Shown: positions 9,089-18,799 of the stretch, piece after piece
How positions within the stretch are numbered: the stretch's first letter is position 1
Layout: each line of letters begins with the position of its first letter
DNA from: a bacterium
Lineage (GTDB): Bacteria; Zixibacteria; MSB-5A5; GN15; FEB-12
Reading direction: 5' to 3'
Assembly (NCBI GenBank): GCA_016708025.1
Contig: JADJGQ010000002.1
Location: 248,001-312,000, forward strand
DNA length: 64,000 nucleotides
Notes under the pieces: generated by a model
Databases searched by the model: none
Seen by the model: the letters and a program-made list of their open reading frames with translations, nothing else
What the model was told of the DNA's origin: nothing
Made by a program: the position numbers and the translations under genes

Positions 9089-10090
9089 TTATTTGGAGCG
9101 ACGGCTCTGTTTGGTGGCGGCGCGGTCAAACGAGGGTGGGGTCAGCCGCTTAAGTGATTTGTTGAGCCGTGCAATATCCTGCTTGGTCAGAGATGCCAGT
9201 TTTTTGGGGAATCGCCCGGAGCTGATCTCATCCAGCGTCTGCCGCATCTTCTTTTTCACCGTGCGATCAATCAGCTTTGGGCCAGTCAGAAGCGAGCCAA
9301 ACCGTGCGGCAACCGAGATCCGCTCCCACATCCCCTGCATTCCATACTTTTTGATTAACGAGATGATCAGGTCAAGCTGATAGGCAACCTCGAGATAAGC
9401 ATGTTCCGGTTTGATCCCACGCCTGACCAGCGTTTCATAGCCGGCCGAGATTAACATTGCCATCCCGCCACAGAGCACGGCTTGCTCACCGAATAGGTCG
9501 CCAATCGCTTCATCCTTAAAGCTCGTTTTGACCAGATTTCTCTTTTTGAATCCGCACCCCTCAGCCAGTGCAAAGGCTAATTGCTTGGCCTTGCCAGATC
9601 GGTTCTGCTCAACCGCCCAGAAAGCGGAGATTGAGCGATCATCCAGAAACTTCTCCCGCACCGCCGGGCCGGGGGCATGGGGAGCGATCATTATGATATC
9701 ACACATCCGCGGTGGTTTGACAAAACCGAACTGGATCGAGGTCCCATGCAGAAACCAGAGCGTGGCGCCGGGTTTGAGGTAAGGGCGGACCTCCTGGTCA
9801 AAGACCTTCCCGTGCAGATGATCTGGAAAAGCAAAACAGATAATTTCGGCCTGTTCGACCAGATGCCTGACAGTCCCGACCTGTGTGAACCGATCCCGTT
9901 TTGCCCGCACTCGCGACCGGGATCTTGCCTGCAAGCCGATAGAAACATCCCAGCCGGAATCCCGAAGGTTCAGGCTGATCGCCCGACCCTGGCCGCCGTA
10001 GCCAATTACCGCTATCCGCTTTTGGGCTTTCTCTTTCGCTCGCATTGGCGTAATATAGCCGAAGAAGTTTCGATTGCCAATTGAAGTCAT
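9089..10090 (-). CDS. Ketol-acid reductoisomerase-like protein with altered active site
   Basis: The 333-residue protein has the class I KARI layout. It carries an N-terminal Rossmann domain with VIGYGGQGRAISLNLRDSGW and a helical C-terminal domain with DLFGEQAVLCGG and LEVAYQLDLIISLI. Two residues usually essential in IlvC differ: the P-K-x-P-G lysine is His (IAPHAPGPAVREKF), and the second Glu of the E-x-x-x-E pair is Gln (LEVAYQL). It may therefore catalyse a different reaction or none, rather than branched-chain amino-acid synthesis. No other ilv genes are near. The start is uncertain: the ATG at 10090 has AGG ahead of it, and the ATG at 10045 is the alternative. Either way it is almost back-to-back with nadC. 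Confidence 0.8.
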   Translation of the reverse strand: MTSIGNRNFFGYITPMRAKEKAQKRIAVIGYGGQGRAISLNLRDSGWDVSIGLQARSRSRVRAKRDRFTQVGTVRHLVEQAEIICFAFPDHLHGKVFDQEVRPYLKPGATLWFLHGTSIQFGFVKPPRMCDIIMIAPHAPGPAVREKFLDDRSISAFWAVEQNRSGKAKQLAFALAEGCGFKKRNLVKTSFKDEAIGDLFGEQAVLCGGMAMLISAGYETLVRRGIKPEHAYLEVAYQLDLIISLIKKYGMQGMWERISVAARFGSLLTGPKLIDRTVKKKMRQTLDEISSGRFPKKLASLTKQDIARLNKSLKRLTPPSFDRAATKQSRRSK

Positions 10091-10092
10091 CC

Positions 10093-10971
10093 ATGGACCT
10101 GCTACTGGAGTCAATTCACCGTCTGGTCAAAGAGGCTCTGGCCGAGGATATCGGTCGGGGAGACCTCACTTCGCTCGCCTGCCTGGAACCTAACCCTATC
10201 AAAGCGAGACTGGTAGCCAAACAGTCGGGGATACTCTCCGGGATGTTACCCGCATTGCGGGTGTACGACATTGTCGATTCCGCCAATCGGATCACCCCGC
10301 ATTTCCATGACGGCGATCGATTTGAGAAGGGGTCGGTGATTTTTGAGGTCGACGGCTTCAATCAGACCGTCCTCGCCTCCGAACGAGTCGCGCTCAATTT
10401 TCTGGCGCATTTGAGCGGTGTGGCAACCATGACCTCACGGTTCGTGGAAAAAACCGCCGGCACCCAGGCCAGAATACTGGATACCCGCAAAACCACTCCC
10501 GGCATGCGTCATCTCGAAAAGATGGCGGTACACCATGGCGGCGGCATGAACCACCGGATGGGGCTATACGACATGATCCTCATCAAGGACAATCATATCG
10601 CGAGTGCGGGGTCGATAGTTGGAGCCGTACAGATGGCACGTGAATATCTGCAATCGAGTGATTTCCGCATACAGTTTCAGGCAGAGTGCGACAAAATTAC
10701 AATCGAGGTCGAAGTCACCAACGAATCGCAACTTCGCGAGGCGATTTCGGCGAATGTTGACCGTCTGCTTTTGGACAACCAGTCGGTAGACTCGCTCCGC
10801 CATCTGGTTCAGATCGCACGCACACTTGATCCCAAGGTGAAACTCGAAGCATCCGGAAATGTCTCGCTCGAGACAGTCGGGCCGATCGCCCAGACCGGCG
10901 TTGATTTCATCTCCGTTGGCGCTATCACCCATTCCGCGCCGGTTGTTGATTTCTCTCTGCAGGTTGAATGA
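10093..10971 (+). CDS. nadC: Quinolinate phosphoribosyltransferase (decarboxylating)
   Basis: This 292-residue enzyme makes nicotinate mononucleotide from quinolinate and PRPP in NAD synthesis. Diagnostic segments are EDIGRGDLTS, ERVALNFLAHLSGVAT, LDTRKTTPGMRHLEKMAV, HHGGGMNHRMGLYDMILIKD and EVEVTNESQLREA, and the C-terminal phosphate site appears as EASGNVSLETV. The ATG at 10093 was preferred to a TTG twelve bases upstream. It overlaps birA by four bases, and the two are translationally coupled. It lies divergently from the KARI-like gene with almost no spacer. Confidence 0.95.
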   Translation: MDLLLESIHRLVKEALAEDIGRGDLTSLACLEPNPIKARLVAKQSGILSGMLPALRVYDIVDSANRITPHFHDGDRFEKGSVIFEVDGFNQTVLASERVALNFLAHLSGVATMTSRFVEKTAGTQARILDTRKTTPGMRHLEKMAVHHGGGMNHRMGLYDMILIKDNHIASAGSIVGAVQMAREYLQSSDFRIQFQAECDKITIEVEVTNESQLREAISANVDRLLLDNQSVDSLRHLVQIARTLDPKVKLEASGNVSLETVGPIAQTGVDFISVGAITHSAPVVDFSLQVE

Positions 10972-11981
10972 TGAGCCGCTTTCGTGATTTCGTCAACTCC
11001 GGCATCTTAGTGCAAGAGATCGCCGACCAACTTCTGTATTATCTCCGAAGTAAAGAGACTGTGCCGGTTCCACGGCTACTCACCAAATTCAAGATGCCTC
11101 CCGAGCATCTCGATGCCACCCTTCAGGAGATCCAGAGCTGGGGATACAGGCTGAAAATCACCGGCAAGCTGGTGACATTTCTCTCTGCCCCCGATCTGTT
11201 AACCGCAACCGAAATCGGCTATCGCCTCAAAACGAGACTGATCGGCAAAACGATCCATTCCTACCGACTAGTGAAATCAACCAATGATCTGGTCTCGCAG
11301 ATGGCCGAATCCGGCGCGCCGGAAGGGCTGATCGTCACCGCCGAACAGCAGAGCCAAGGGAGAGGGAGACTTGGGCGAAACTGGTTCTCTCCGGAAGGAT
11401 CGGGCATCTATCTCTCAATCCTACTTCGCCCACGCATCAAGCCGGATCAGGCGCCGGGGCTTTCCATCATGACCGCAGTTGCCCTCGCAGAAACTCTGGA
11501 GCAGTACGCGCCCGGAGAAATTGCGATCAAATGGCCGAACGACATTCTTATCTCCGGCAAAAAGATATCTGGCATCCTGACCGAACTCTCAGCCGAGAAA
11601 AATAGAATCAACCATGTGGTAGTCGGGATCGGCATCAACGTTAATCAAAAAGCGGCCGATTTCCCGCCTGATATCCGAAAGACCGCCACCTCGCTCCGTG
11701 TCGCGACCAAACATGTCGTCAATCGCGCTGACCTGCTTAAGGCGTTTCTCGGCAATTTCGAGGAAGAGTATCTCGCCTACCAGAAGTACGGGCTTAAAAA
11801 AGCGCAGAAACGGATGCGGAAATTCTCCGTGATGCTCGGCAAAACGGTCCGGCTCCTGTCCGGTGACAACATCATCGAAGGAGTGGCGACCGATATCGAC
11901 TCTTCCGGGGCATTGGTCCTCCTCCATGCCGGCAAGCGAATGCTCGTCTCTGCCGGCGAGGTTACGGTGGTGAAACAGTAG
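10968..11981 (+). CDS. birA: Biotin-protein ligase with N-terminal helix-turn-helix
   Basis: The 337-residue protein joins biotin to the carboxyl-carrier protein of biotin-dependent carboxylases through biotinyl-AMP. The ligase core carries STNDLVSQM, the adenylate loop GRGRLGRNW, the catalytic KWPNDI and VVVGIGINVN, followed by the SH3-like C-terminal domain. The first 70 residues resemble the winged-helix DNA-binding domain of bifunctional BirA, so it may also repress biotin genes; none are in the window. The start codon overlaps the nadC stop. Confidence 0.93.
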   Translation: MMSRFRDFVNSGILVQEIADQLLYYLRSKETVPVPRLLTKFKMPPEHLDATLQEIQSWGYRLKITGKLVTFLSAPDLLTATEIGYRLKTRLIGKTIHSYRLVKSTNDLVSQMAESGAPEGLIVTAEQQSQGRGRLGRNWFSPEGSGIYLSILLRPRIKPDQAPGLSIMTAVALAETLEQYAPGEIAIKWPNDILISGKKISGILTELSAEKNRINHVVVGIGINVNQKAADFPPDIRKTATSLRVATKHVVNRADLLKAFLGNFEEEYLAYQKYGLKKAQKRMRKFSVMLGKTVRLLSGDNIIEGVATDIDSSGALVLLHAGKRMLVSAGEVTVVKQ

Positions 11982-12033
11982 CCTATCCGGTCCAGCTGTT
12001 GCATAGCCGCTGATTCCTGCATTATACTACCCC

Positions 12034-12888
12034 ATGCCTGAACTCCCCGAAGTTGAAACTGTGGTCCGTGGCCTTCGTGCGACGGTAGTTGGACGGACTA
12101 TCCGCTCGGTCGACTCCGCCAACGCCCACCCGAGCACGATCGTTATCGCCAAGGGACTAGCGCCACATTCTTTCGCGACACTCCTGTCAGGCAAGAAGGT
12201 TGAGGGAGTCGCCCGTCGTGGGAAAAATATCCTGATCCAACTCTCCAACAACCTTACTCTCTGGGGACACCTCAAAATGACCGGGCACTTTTTCTGGATT
12301 CACCGCGATGCTCCGGTCACCAAACATGATCTGGTGACATTTGAGTTTGAACCACTCACTGTCGATGATACGATGCAGCTTCGCTTTAACGATTTCCGAC
12401 GGTTTGGTAGGCTACGTCTTTTTCCCAACGACCTGCTCTGGAAACAACCCGGCCTGGCGAAACTTGGGCCGGAACCGCTGGAGATGTCTGCCGAACTGTT
12501 TGTCGAGCTGGCACACCGTCGGCCTCGGCAAATCAAGATGGCGTTGATGGATCAGGCCTTCATCGCCGGGGTCGGGAATATCTATGCCGATGAATCTCTT
12601 TACTTGAGCCGCATTCACCCGCGGCGGCTGACCACCTCGCTCTCAGCGACCAAACTGAGAGAACTGCACGGTCATATCCAGTTCTTGCTCAAGAAGGCGA
12701 TCCGTTTGCGGGGGACATCCGTTGATTCATATGCCAATGTGAATGGAAAAGCGGGGAGTTTTCAGAACTATTTGAAGGCGTACGGGAATGAAGGGGAACC
12801 GTGTGAACGGTGCGGGTCGGCTATCAAACGAATTCAGATCGGCCAGCGTTCAGCCCATTTCTGCCCGAAATGTCAGAGGCTACGCTGA
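12034..12888 (+). CDS. mutM: Formamidopyrimidine-DNA glycosylase
   Basis: This 284-residue base-excision repair enzyme removes 8-oxoguanine and formamidopyrimidines and cleaves the AP site. The N-terminus MPELPEVETVVRGL supplies the catalytic Pro and Glu after Met removal, GHLKMTGHF holds the conserved lysine, and AGVGNIYADE is present. The C-terminal zinc finger has its four cysteines (CERCGSAI and FCPKC). Length is normal for the family. It is convergent with the lipoprotein gene at 12900, with only 11 bases between the two stop codons. Confidence 0.95.
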   Translation: MPELPEVETVVRGLRATVVGRTIRSVDSANAHPSTIVIAKGLAPHSFATLLSGKKVEGVARRGKNILIQLSNNLTLWGHLKMTGHFFWIHRDAPVTKHDLVTFEFEPLTVDDTMQLRFNDFRRFGRLRLFPNDLLWKQPGLAKLGPEPLEMSAELFVELAHRRPRQIKMALMDQAFIAGVGNIYADESLYLSRIHPRRLTTSLSATKLRELHGHIQFLLKKAIRLRGTSVDSYANVNGKAGSFQNYLKAYGNEGEPCERCGSAIKRIQIGQRSAHFCPKCQRLR

Positions 12889-12899
12889 CCAATACAGTC

Positions 12900-13838
12900 T
12901 CAGTCACCTTCCGAGCTTAGCTTAACCCAAATTGGTCCAGGAAACGCAGATGTGACTGGAGTGGATATTGTCTTGTTGTGCTGGAGATCGAATATTCTTA
13001 AGTGAACCTTTCGAAGCAAGCCATGGTCTACTAATCCATAGGCAACGAATCTATTATCCGGTGAAAAGCAAGCATCAGCATACTCTTCTCCTTGATGCAC
13101 TATTGCTGACTTACCACTTATCAAGTTGTACACAACGAGGGATTGATAAGTTACAGTCGGTATTCGGCAGAGTACCAACGTGCGATCAGGAGATACAGCA
13201 ACAAGGTCTCCTTTGCAGATCTCAGTAGCTTCACCTAACGAATCTCCAAGCAGTTGATAGGCTAGTACACTCTCTCGCTCGATTTGACAGATGACCCCGT
13301 TATAGGATAACAGCAAATTCCAGACTGTGCGCTCACTCTCTCCCAAGGAGAAATGGGAAATGGTGTCCTGGAGCTGTAAGGAGGAATCGACCTGCACCAA
13401 GTGATAGACTCCCGTATCCTGTAGCGAATAGCAGAGCACCTGAAGACTCAACGGATTGAAGTCAATCGGCCAAAGAAGACTGTCGGCATTGAAGAAAACA
13501 GCACACTCGCTTACCTTTGCACCACTGGCTGTCCATTTAAATACTTTCCAATTGGCGTCCCTAAATCCACGCGAACGCCCGTGGTCAGACGAATTTGCTC
13601 GCCCTCTGAAAATCACTGTGTCGCCGATCCAAAGGAATGCGTGTTCTGCACTTGTTTCGGGAAGCTCAAGCCAGGAGAATGTCTCATGACTTTCGCTGGG
13701 TAAATACATCTGACTGAAATCTCTACCGTAGAGGATCGCGCCAGAAATGTCCTCTTGGCTTGAAGAGCATGAAAGTACGGCCACCCATAAACATGCTAAT
13801 ACCAAAATTGTCTTGGGGAAAAATGACCACCTCAACAC
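12900..13838 (-). CDS. Lipoprotein with TolB/WD40-like propeller repeats
   Basis: The 312-residue product starts at GTG with AGGAGGGG ahead of it and has a lipoprotein signal (LACLWVAVLSCSSSQ). Segments such as VAVSPDRTLVLCRI and ACFSPDNRFVAYGL are typical of TolB-like beta-propeller blades, so it is probably a periplasm-facing propeller lipoprotein. Its base composition appears more AT-rich than the flanking mutM and ABC genes, which hints at a different origin. No function can be assigned. Confidence 0.7.
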   Translation of the reverse strand: MLRWSFFPKTILVLACLWVAVLSCSSSQEDISGAILYGRDFSQMYLPSESHETFSWLELPETSAEHAFLWIGDTVIFRGRANSSDHGRSRGFRDANWKVFKWTASGAKVSECAVFFNADSLLWPIDFNPLSLQVLCYSLQDTGVYHLVQVDSSLQLQDTISHFSLGESERTVWNLLLSYNGVICQIERESVLAYQLLGDSLGEATEICKGDLVAVSPDRTLVLCRIPTVTYQSLVVYNLISGKSAIVHQGEEYADACFSPDNRFVAYGLVDHGLLRKVHLRIFDLQHNKTISTPVTSAFPGPIWVKLSSEGD

Positions 13839-13863
13839 AATACCCCTCCTGAAAGAGCGCGCT

Positions 13864-14919
13864 CTATTCGTTCAATGCGACCGCCACATCCAGCCGCTTG
13901 CCCGTGTCTGCATCAAAAAACAGCAAATCCTCGCGCTTGAGCGAGAATGTCACGTTCCGCCCCACCTGCGGTTCTGATGCGATCTTCGAGGCAGTCAGCA
14001 GCAGATTCTCATGTCGTATCCGCGCGAAATACTGATCTCCCAAATATTCAGCCGATTCTACCTGGCCGGAGTATTCTTCATCCGCCCAGACCTCGATCGC
14101 TTCCGGTCGAATGCCCAGCGTCGCTTTGCCGCTGATCTGATTGCCGACATTTAGATTGAACGGCCTGCTGTATCCGTTGATTACTTCGATCTCGACCAGG
14201 TTGATCTTCGGCTGGCCAATGAATGACGCTACAAAAGTTGTCGCGGGCTGGCGATAGAGCTCTTCTGGTGTCCCCAGTTGAATCAGATTCCCCTGATCCA
14301 ATAATGCTATCCGGTCAGCCATGGTCAGCGCTTCGGTCTGATCATGCGTAACATGGATCATCGCCTTCTTCAACTGCTTCTGCAGGGCGACTATCTCCAG
14401 ACGCATCCGCGCGCGAAGGTCAGCATCGAGATTGGAGAGCGGTTCATCGAGCAGGAAAAGCGAAGGCTCCCGGATGATCGCTCGCCCCAACGCCACGCGC
14501 TGGCGTTGCCCGCCGGAAAGCTGGCTCGGTTTCGCCTGCAAGCGATTCTCAAGACCAAGCATCGCGGCCACTTTGGCAACTTTCTCTTTGATCTCAGTCT
14601 TCGGGACTTTGGCAACCGTCAGTGGGAAGGCGAGATTTTTCGCCACGGTCATATGCGGATAAAGCGAATAGTTCTGGAAGACTAATGCCACATTCCGGTC
14701 GCGCGGCCGAAGTTTGTCGACCTGGCGATCACCAATGAAGATCTCGCCGGCATCCAGCTCTTCGAGTCCGGCAATCAACCGAAGCAGGGTCGATTTACCG
14801 CAACCGGATGGCCCCAAAATAACCAGCAGTTCACCCTCGGCCAACTCCAGCGAGACATTGTCCAGAATTTTGTTCGACCCAAATGATTTGGTTACCTGCT
14901 CTATACGCAACCCGGCCAT
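13864..14919 (-). CDS. ABC transporter ATP-binding protein (UgpC/MalK/MsmX type)
   Basis: The 351-residue ATPase has Walker A (GPSGCGKST), the signature LSGGQRQRVALGRA, Walker B (LFLLDEP) and the H-loop (IHVTHDQTEA). A C-terminal TOBE/regulatory domain of the sugar-importer ATPase family begins around residue 235. It would energise a carbohydrate or polyol importer, but no permease or binding-protein gene is adjacent. As with MsmX, it may serve distant transporters. Its start overlaps the recF stop (TGATG), an unusual partner in a replication-gene operon. Confidence 0.9.
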   Translation of the reverse strand: MAGLRIEQVTKSFGSNKILDNVSLELAEGELLVILGPSGCGKSTLLRLIAGLEELDAGEIFIGDRQVDKLRPRDRNVALVFQNYSLYPHMTVAKNLAFPLTVAKVPKTEIKEKVAKVAAMLGLENRLQAKPSQLSGGQRQRVALGRAIIREPSLFLLDEPLSNLDADLRARMRLEIVALQKQLKKAMIHVTHDQTEALTMADRIALLDQGNLIQLGTPEELYRQPATTFVASFIGQPKINLVEIEVINGYSRPFNLNVGNQISGKATLGIRPEAIEVWADEEYSGQVESAEYLGDQYFARIRHENLLLTASKIASEPQVGRNVTFSLKREDLLFFDADTGKRLDVAVALNE

Positions 14920-16001
14920 CAGGAGATCTCCTCCAGTGTCCCGCGCGAGATGCGATACCGCCGTCCGTTTTTGCGCAACGGCTCCGGTGGTTCAACCGCA
15001 GTGGTCAGAAATAGCTGATTATATCCGGAGAATGCATCTATCAGTCGATGCGCACGGTCCAGATCCAATTCTGCGAAAATCTCATCCAGCAAAAGTACCG
15101 GCGCCAGTTTTCGTTTCTCCCGAAGCATTTCGTAGACTGCCAGCTTGAGTGAAACTGCGGCGGTACGCCACTGACCCTGCGAACCGTGCGTCCGTGCCGG
15201 ATAGGCGCCGATTGATATCGCCAACTCATCCCGGTGAGGGCCGATCATTGCCTGGCAGGTCGCACGCTCCCGCGCGACACCCTTAGCCAGCGCCGAGGCC
15301 AGTCCACCCTCGATAATTGTCAGATCGGTCATATCCGATGGTACACAGGTTTCATAGCGAATATCAAGTTTTTCTCCGTTGGCGATCGCGCCATAATGCC
15401 GCGATGCTACCTCTCTCAATAAACCGATAAATTCCTGACGTGCCTGGATTATCCGCGCACCATACTGGATCAACAATTCGTCATAGGCCGAGCAATCCAT
15501 CTGGATCTTCAGCGCGGCGTTTTTCTGCGCCAGCACGCGATGATAATCTTTCAAACGATCAAGATAAGCCCGGGAATATTGGCTGAGGTAGATATCGAGG
15601 AAAGTTCGTCTGACCGATGGTCCCCCTGAAAGAATGTCTGAATCCTCCGGCCCGGAGGAAACCGCGCAGACCGTTTCAAACAGCTCGGCTATTCGAATAG
15701 GGATGGTGTCGCGTGTGATCTTTTTGCGCCCACCCTTCTGATAGGCGACCGCGATCGTCCGGGTGCGCCCTTCCTGATTAATATCCCCCTCGATCCGATA
15801 GACCTCTTCGCCCTGTTTGATCAGAACAGCATCGGCCGCTGTCCGTTGAGAGCGGCCGAGACAAAGAACAAATAACGCTTCGAGTAAATTGGTCTTTCCA
15901 GAGCCATTGGCGCCGAAAAAAACATTCACTCCCGGCGAGAAACGGACCTCGAGCGATCCGAAATTCCGGAAATTGGTGACAGCCGCACGCTCGACAATCA
16001 T
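14919..16001 (-). CDS. recF: DNA replication and repair protein RecF
   Basis: This 360-residue SMC-like ATPase helps load RecA onto gapped DNA. Visible features are Walker A (FFGANGSGKTNLLEAL), the signature region around SQGQWRTAAVSLKLA, Walker B and D-loop (LLLDEIFAELD), and the RecF-specific DSDILSGGPSVRRTFLD. The order dnaA-dnaN-recF is the classic bacterial one. It lies 47 bases downstream of dnaN and shares a TGATG overlap with the ABC ATPase gene. Confidence 0.95.
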   Translation of the reverse strand: MIVERAAVTNFRNFGSLEVRFSPGVNVFFGANGSGKTNLLEALFVLCLGRSQRTAADAVLIKQGEEVYRIEGDINQEGRTRTIAVAYQKGGRKKITRDTIPIRIAELFETVCAVSSGPEDSDILSGGPSVRRTFLDIYLSQYSRAYLDRLKDYHRVLAQKNAALKIQMDCSAYDELLIQYGARIIQARQEFIGLLREVASRHYGAIANGEKLDIRYETCVPSDMTDLTIIEGGLASALAKGVARERATCQAMIGPHRDELAISIGAYPARTHGSQGQWRTAAVSLKLAVYEMLREKRKLAPVLLLDEIFAELDLDRAHRLIDAFSGYNQLFLTTAVEPPEPLRKNGRRYRISRGTLEEIS

Positions 16002-16048
16002 GACCGGATCACCGGGCGACCTGCATCCGCAGTCGACCGTTCAGCCAA

Positions 16049-17161
16049 CTACTCTGCCAGCCTCAGCGGCATCACCAGGCAAAGGAAATCTTCCTTGCTG
16101 GTCTCCGGGCTATATACCAACCCCGCGGCGACCGGCGAAGAAAGCTCAAAGATGACTTCGTTGCCATCGATGCGGGACAGAATATCATTCACATACTGCG
16201 AGTTATATCCGATCTCTACAGCTTCGCCAGTGTAGTCGCAATCCAGCACCTCGCGTCCTTCACCACCGACATCCTGATTATTGGTCGCCAAAGTAAGCGA
16301 CCCCCTTTTTATCGAAAAGCGAACCTGGTGAGTCAGTGCGTTGGAAAGAATGGAGACCCGTCGGACCGCGCCGGCCAGATCATCTTTCGCCACGATCATC
16401 TTCTTGTCGTTGGTTGCAGGAATGACCTGCTCGAAATTCGGATAAGGACCCTCAATCAACCGCGAGGTCAGCACGATACTGTCGAGATTAAAGATGATGC
16501 TGTTTTCTCCGAAGATCACCCCAATATCCTTCTGGCTGTCTTCGACGAATTTCGGAATCAGATTGAGTACTTTCGGCGGAATGATCAGATCCTCGGTCAT
16601 CGCTTTCAATTTGCTGTTATTGACTGAGATGCGAGCCAAGCGGTGACCATCGGTGGCGACCATCTGAGTCCGCTCACCCTTGGTCTGCCAGAGGACTCCA
16701 TTCAACGCTGGACGAGTCTCATCGGTCGAACAGGCAAAAGTGGTCTTGCGGATCATCCTGATGAAATCCGCAGACTCGATACGGATCTCTTTTTTGGTAT
16801 TGATAGTCGGAAGTTTCGGGAAGTCATCCGGCGAAACCGCGGCGATCTTGTACGCGCCATTCGGAATCTTCATCTCCACCCGATTTCCAACCGCCTCGAA
16901 TGTTATCTCAGCTTCGGGAAGTTCACGAATGATCTCAAACAGGATTCGGGCCGGCAGGGCGACAGAGCCGCGTTTAGCCACCGTGCATTCCACCGTGGCG
17001 GTAATTGAAATATCCAGATCGGTAGCAGAGAGCTTCAGTTTATTCTCCAGCGCCTCAAACAGGATATTGGTGAGAATGGGTAAGGTCGATTTGGTCGGTA
17101 CGACCTGCAGAATAGATTGCAGTGCGCCACTCAAACGAGATTTTGGCAAAGAGAATTTCAT
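16049..17161 (-). CDS. dnaN: DNA polymerase III beta subunit (sliding clamp)
   Basis: The 370-residue protein is the ring-shaped processivity clamp of the replicase. The N-terminus MKFSLPKSRL, the segment LPILTNILFEA, and the C-terminal MPLRLAE (equivalent to the usual M-P-M/V-R-L) identify it. I chose the ATG at 17161 because GGGAG lies nine bases upstream; a longer frame adds nine residues without a binding site. It is separated from dnaA by 279 bases containing a perfect DnaA box. Confidence 0.96.
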   Translation of the reverse strand: MKFSLPKSRLSGALQSILQVVPTKSTLPILTNILFEALENKLKLSATDLDISITATVECTVAKRGSVALPARILFEIIRELPEAEITFEAVGNRVEMKIPNGAYKIAAVSPDDFPKLPTINTKKEIRIESADFIRMIRKTTFACSTDETRPALNGVLWQTKGERTQMVATDGHRLARISVNNSKLKAMTEDLIIPPKVLNLIPKFVEDSQKDIGVIFGENSIIFNLDSIVLTSRLIEGPYPNFEQVIPATNDKKMIVAKDDLAGAVRRVSILSNALTHQVRFSIKRGSLTLATNNQDVGGEGREVLDCDYTGEAVEIGYNSQYVNDILSRIDGNEVIFELSSPVAAGLVYSPETSKEDFLCLVMPLRLAE

Positions 17162-17440
17162 GAAGCAAGTCTCCCGTGTTCCCCACACATAATCTCATAA
17201 TTAGACTGAGATATATATGGAATACTGGTAATAAGGGCTGTTAGTTTGTGCAAAAAGGTCATTTCTATTGTCGCCGGAATCACTTTGTTGTTGTTGTGCA
17301 TCTTCTTAAGGAGAGTAACAACCGCTCTACGATCCCAACACTCTTTGTGTACAGTACTCGGCCAACTCATCCAGTTATCCACAGAAGATACAGAAGTTAA
17401 GTTGTCCAGAGCGGGTACACATGCTTACTCACATCCTTTG
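17162..17440. other. dnaA-dnaN spacer with a DnaA box (possible second part of oriC)
   Basis: The spacer is AT-rich near dnaN and holds a perfect DnaA box, TTATCCACA, at 17375-17383 on the plus strand. In bipartite origins, DnaA boxes lie on both sides of dnaA with the unwinding element in one of them. This stretch could be that second part, or simply the autoregulated promoter region of dnaN. Confidence 0.5.
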
Positions 17441-18799
17441 TTAATACAATAATGACGCTGAGATCTTGTCGATTTTCTCTCGAAAAGTCGCATCCGCCGC
17501 CATTCGCTGTGAGATCAGATCACAGGCATGAATGACCGTGGAATGATCGCGTCCACCAAAGGCGGCGCCGATCGATTTGAGCGAATTGTCCGTCAGAGAA
17601 CGACAGAGATACATCGCCACCTGGCGAGCCAGCGCGATCTTGGCGGTCTTTTTCTTGGCCGTCATCATCGCGATCTCGATTCCCATATGTCTGGCCGACT
17701 CTTTCTGGATCGCCTCGATCGTCACTTCCTTCTTCTGCTTGTCCAGGAGGTCACCCAGCACCTTCTGGGCCATCTCCAGGTCGACCGCAACCTTCTTCAT
17801 CGATGCATACGCCAGCACACGAATCAAGGCGCCTTCAAGCTCTCTGACGTTTGAGGTGACTTGGTCGGCAATATAGGTCACCACCGCATCGGGCATCGAG
17901 GTACCCTCCGTCTCCAGCTTCTTCAGCAGGATGGCGGTACGGTTTTCCAGATCCGGGGCCTGCAGATCGGTCACCAGTCCCATCGAAAAGCGAGACAGCA
18001 GCCGCTCTTCCAATCCTTTAATCTCCCGCGGCGGACGGTCAGATGTCAAAATGATCTGCTTTCCGCTGTGGTAGAGCGAGTTGAAGGTGTGGAAGAATTG
18101 CTCCTGCGTCGATTCCTTCCCGGTGAAGAACTGGATGTCGTCGATTATCAAGAGATCAACATCCCGATACATCTTGGAAAAGTCCGAGATCGTGCGGTCC
18201 GTGATCGCCGCGATGAAGTCCGAGGTGAACTTCTCCGAGGTCGCATACATCACCCGACGAGTCGGGAACTGATCGACAATATAATTGCCGATCGCCTGGA
18301 CAATGTGTGTTTTCCCGAGACCAGTGCCGCCATAAATGAGCAACGGATTGTACCGGTTCATCCCGGGTGCCTCCGCGACCGCTCGTGCGGCAGCACAGGC
18401 AAAAGAGTTAAAGTCGCCGACCACCAGCGTGTCGAAGTTATATCGACGATTCAGATTATGGTGGCCGTTGGATGCCGCCGGCGGGAGCGACATCGGAACT
18501 GGGGACTCAAAATTGATCGCCACTTGATCCACCGCCTCCTGCTGCGCCGTAATGATATAGACGGGCTGATAGCGATGCCCGAGAACCTCTGTAAACGATT
18601 CTTCGATAATGTCGCGGAAATGACTGTTGATCCAGTCGGCGACAAATTGATTCGGGACAGCGATCTTGAACTCGCCATTCCCGTTCGGTTCTCCCCGCGT
18701 GTTGCGCAGCCAGATGTTAAAGGATTGTTCTTTGACCCGACGTGCCATGTACTTAAGGCAATCGGTCCACTGTTGAGAGTTGGAACTTACTTCGAGCAA
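17441..18799 (-). CDS. dnaA: Chromosomal replication initiator protein DnaA
   Basis: This 452-residue initiator binds DnaA boxes and opens oriC. Domain I occupies about the first 80 residues. The AAA+ domain shows Walker A (YGGTGLGKTHIVQAIGNY), Walker B (LLIIDDIQFF) and an arginine-finger region. The C-terminal helix-turn-helix carries the DnaA signature FGGRDHSTVIHACDLI. The start is TTG, supported by a strong GGGAGG eight to nine bases upstream. It is flanked on both sides by DnaA-box-containing spacers, as expected at the origin. Confidence 0.97.
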   Translation of the reverse strand: MLEVSSNSQQWTDCLKYMARRVKEQSFNIWLRNTRGEPNGNGEFKIAVPNQFVADWINSHFRDIIEESFTEVLGHRYQPVYIITAQQEAVDQVAINFESPVPMSLPPAASNGHHNLNRRYNFDTLVVGDFNSFACAAARAVAEAPGMNRYNPLLIYGGTGLGKTHIVQAIGNYIVDQFPTRRVMYATSEKFTSDFIAAITDRTISDFSKMYRDVDLLIIDDIQFFTGKESTQEQFFHTFNSLYHSGKQIILTSDRPPREIKGLEERLLSRFSMGLVTDLQAPDLENRTAILLKKLETEGTSMPDAVVTYIADQVTSNVRELEGALIRVLAYASMKKVAVDLEMAQKVLGDLLDKQKKEVTIEAIQKESARHMGIEIAMMTAKKKTAKIALARQVAMYLCRSLTDNSLKSIGAAFGGRDHSTVIHACDLISQRMAADATFREKIDKISASLLY

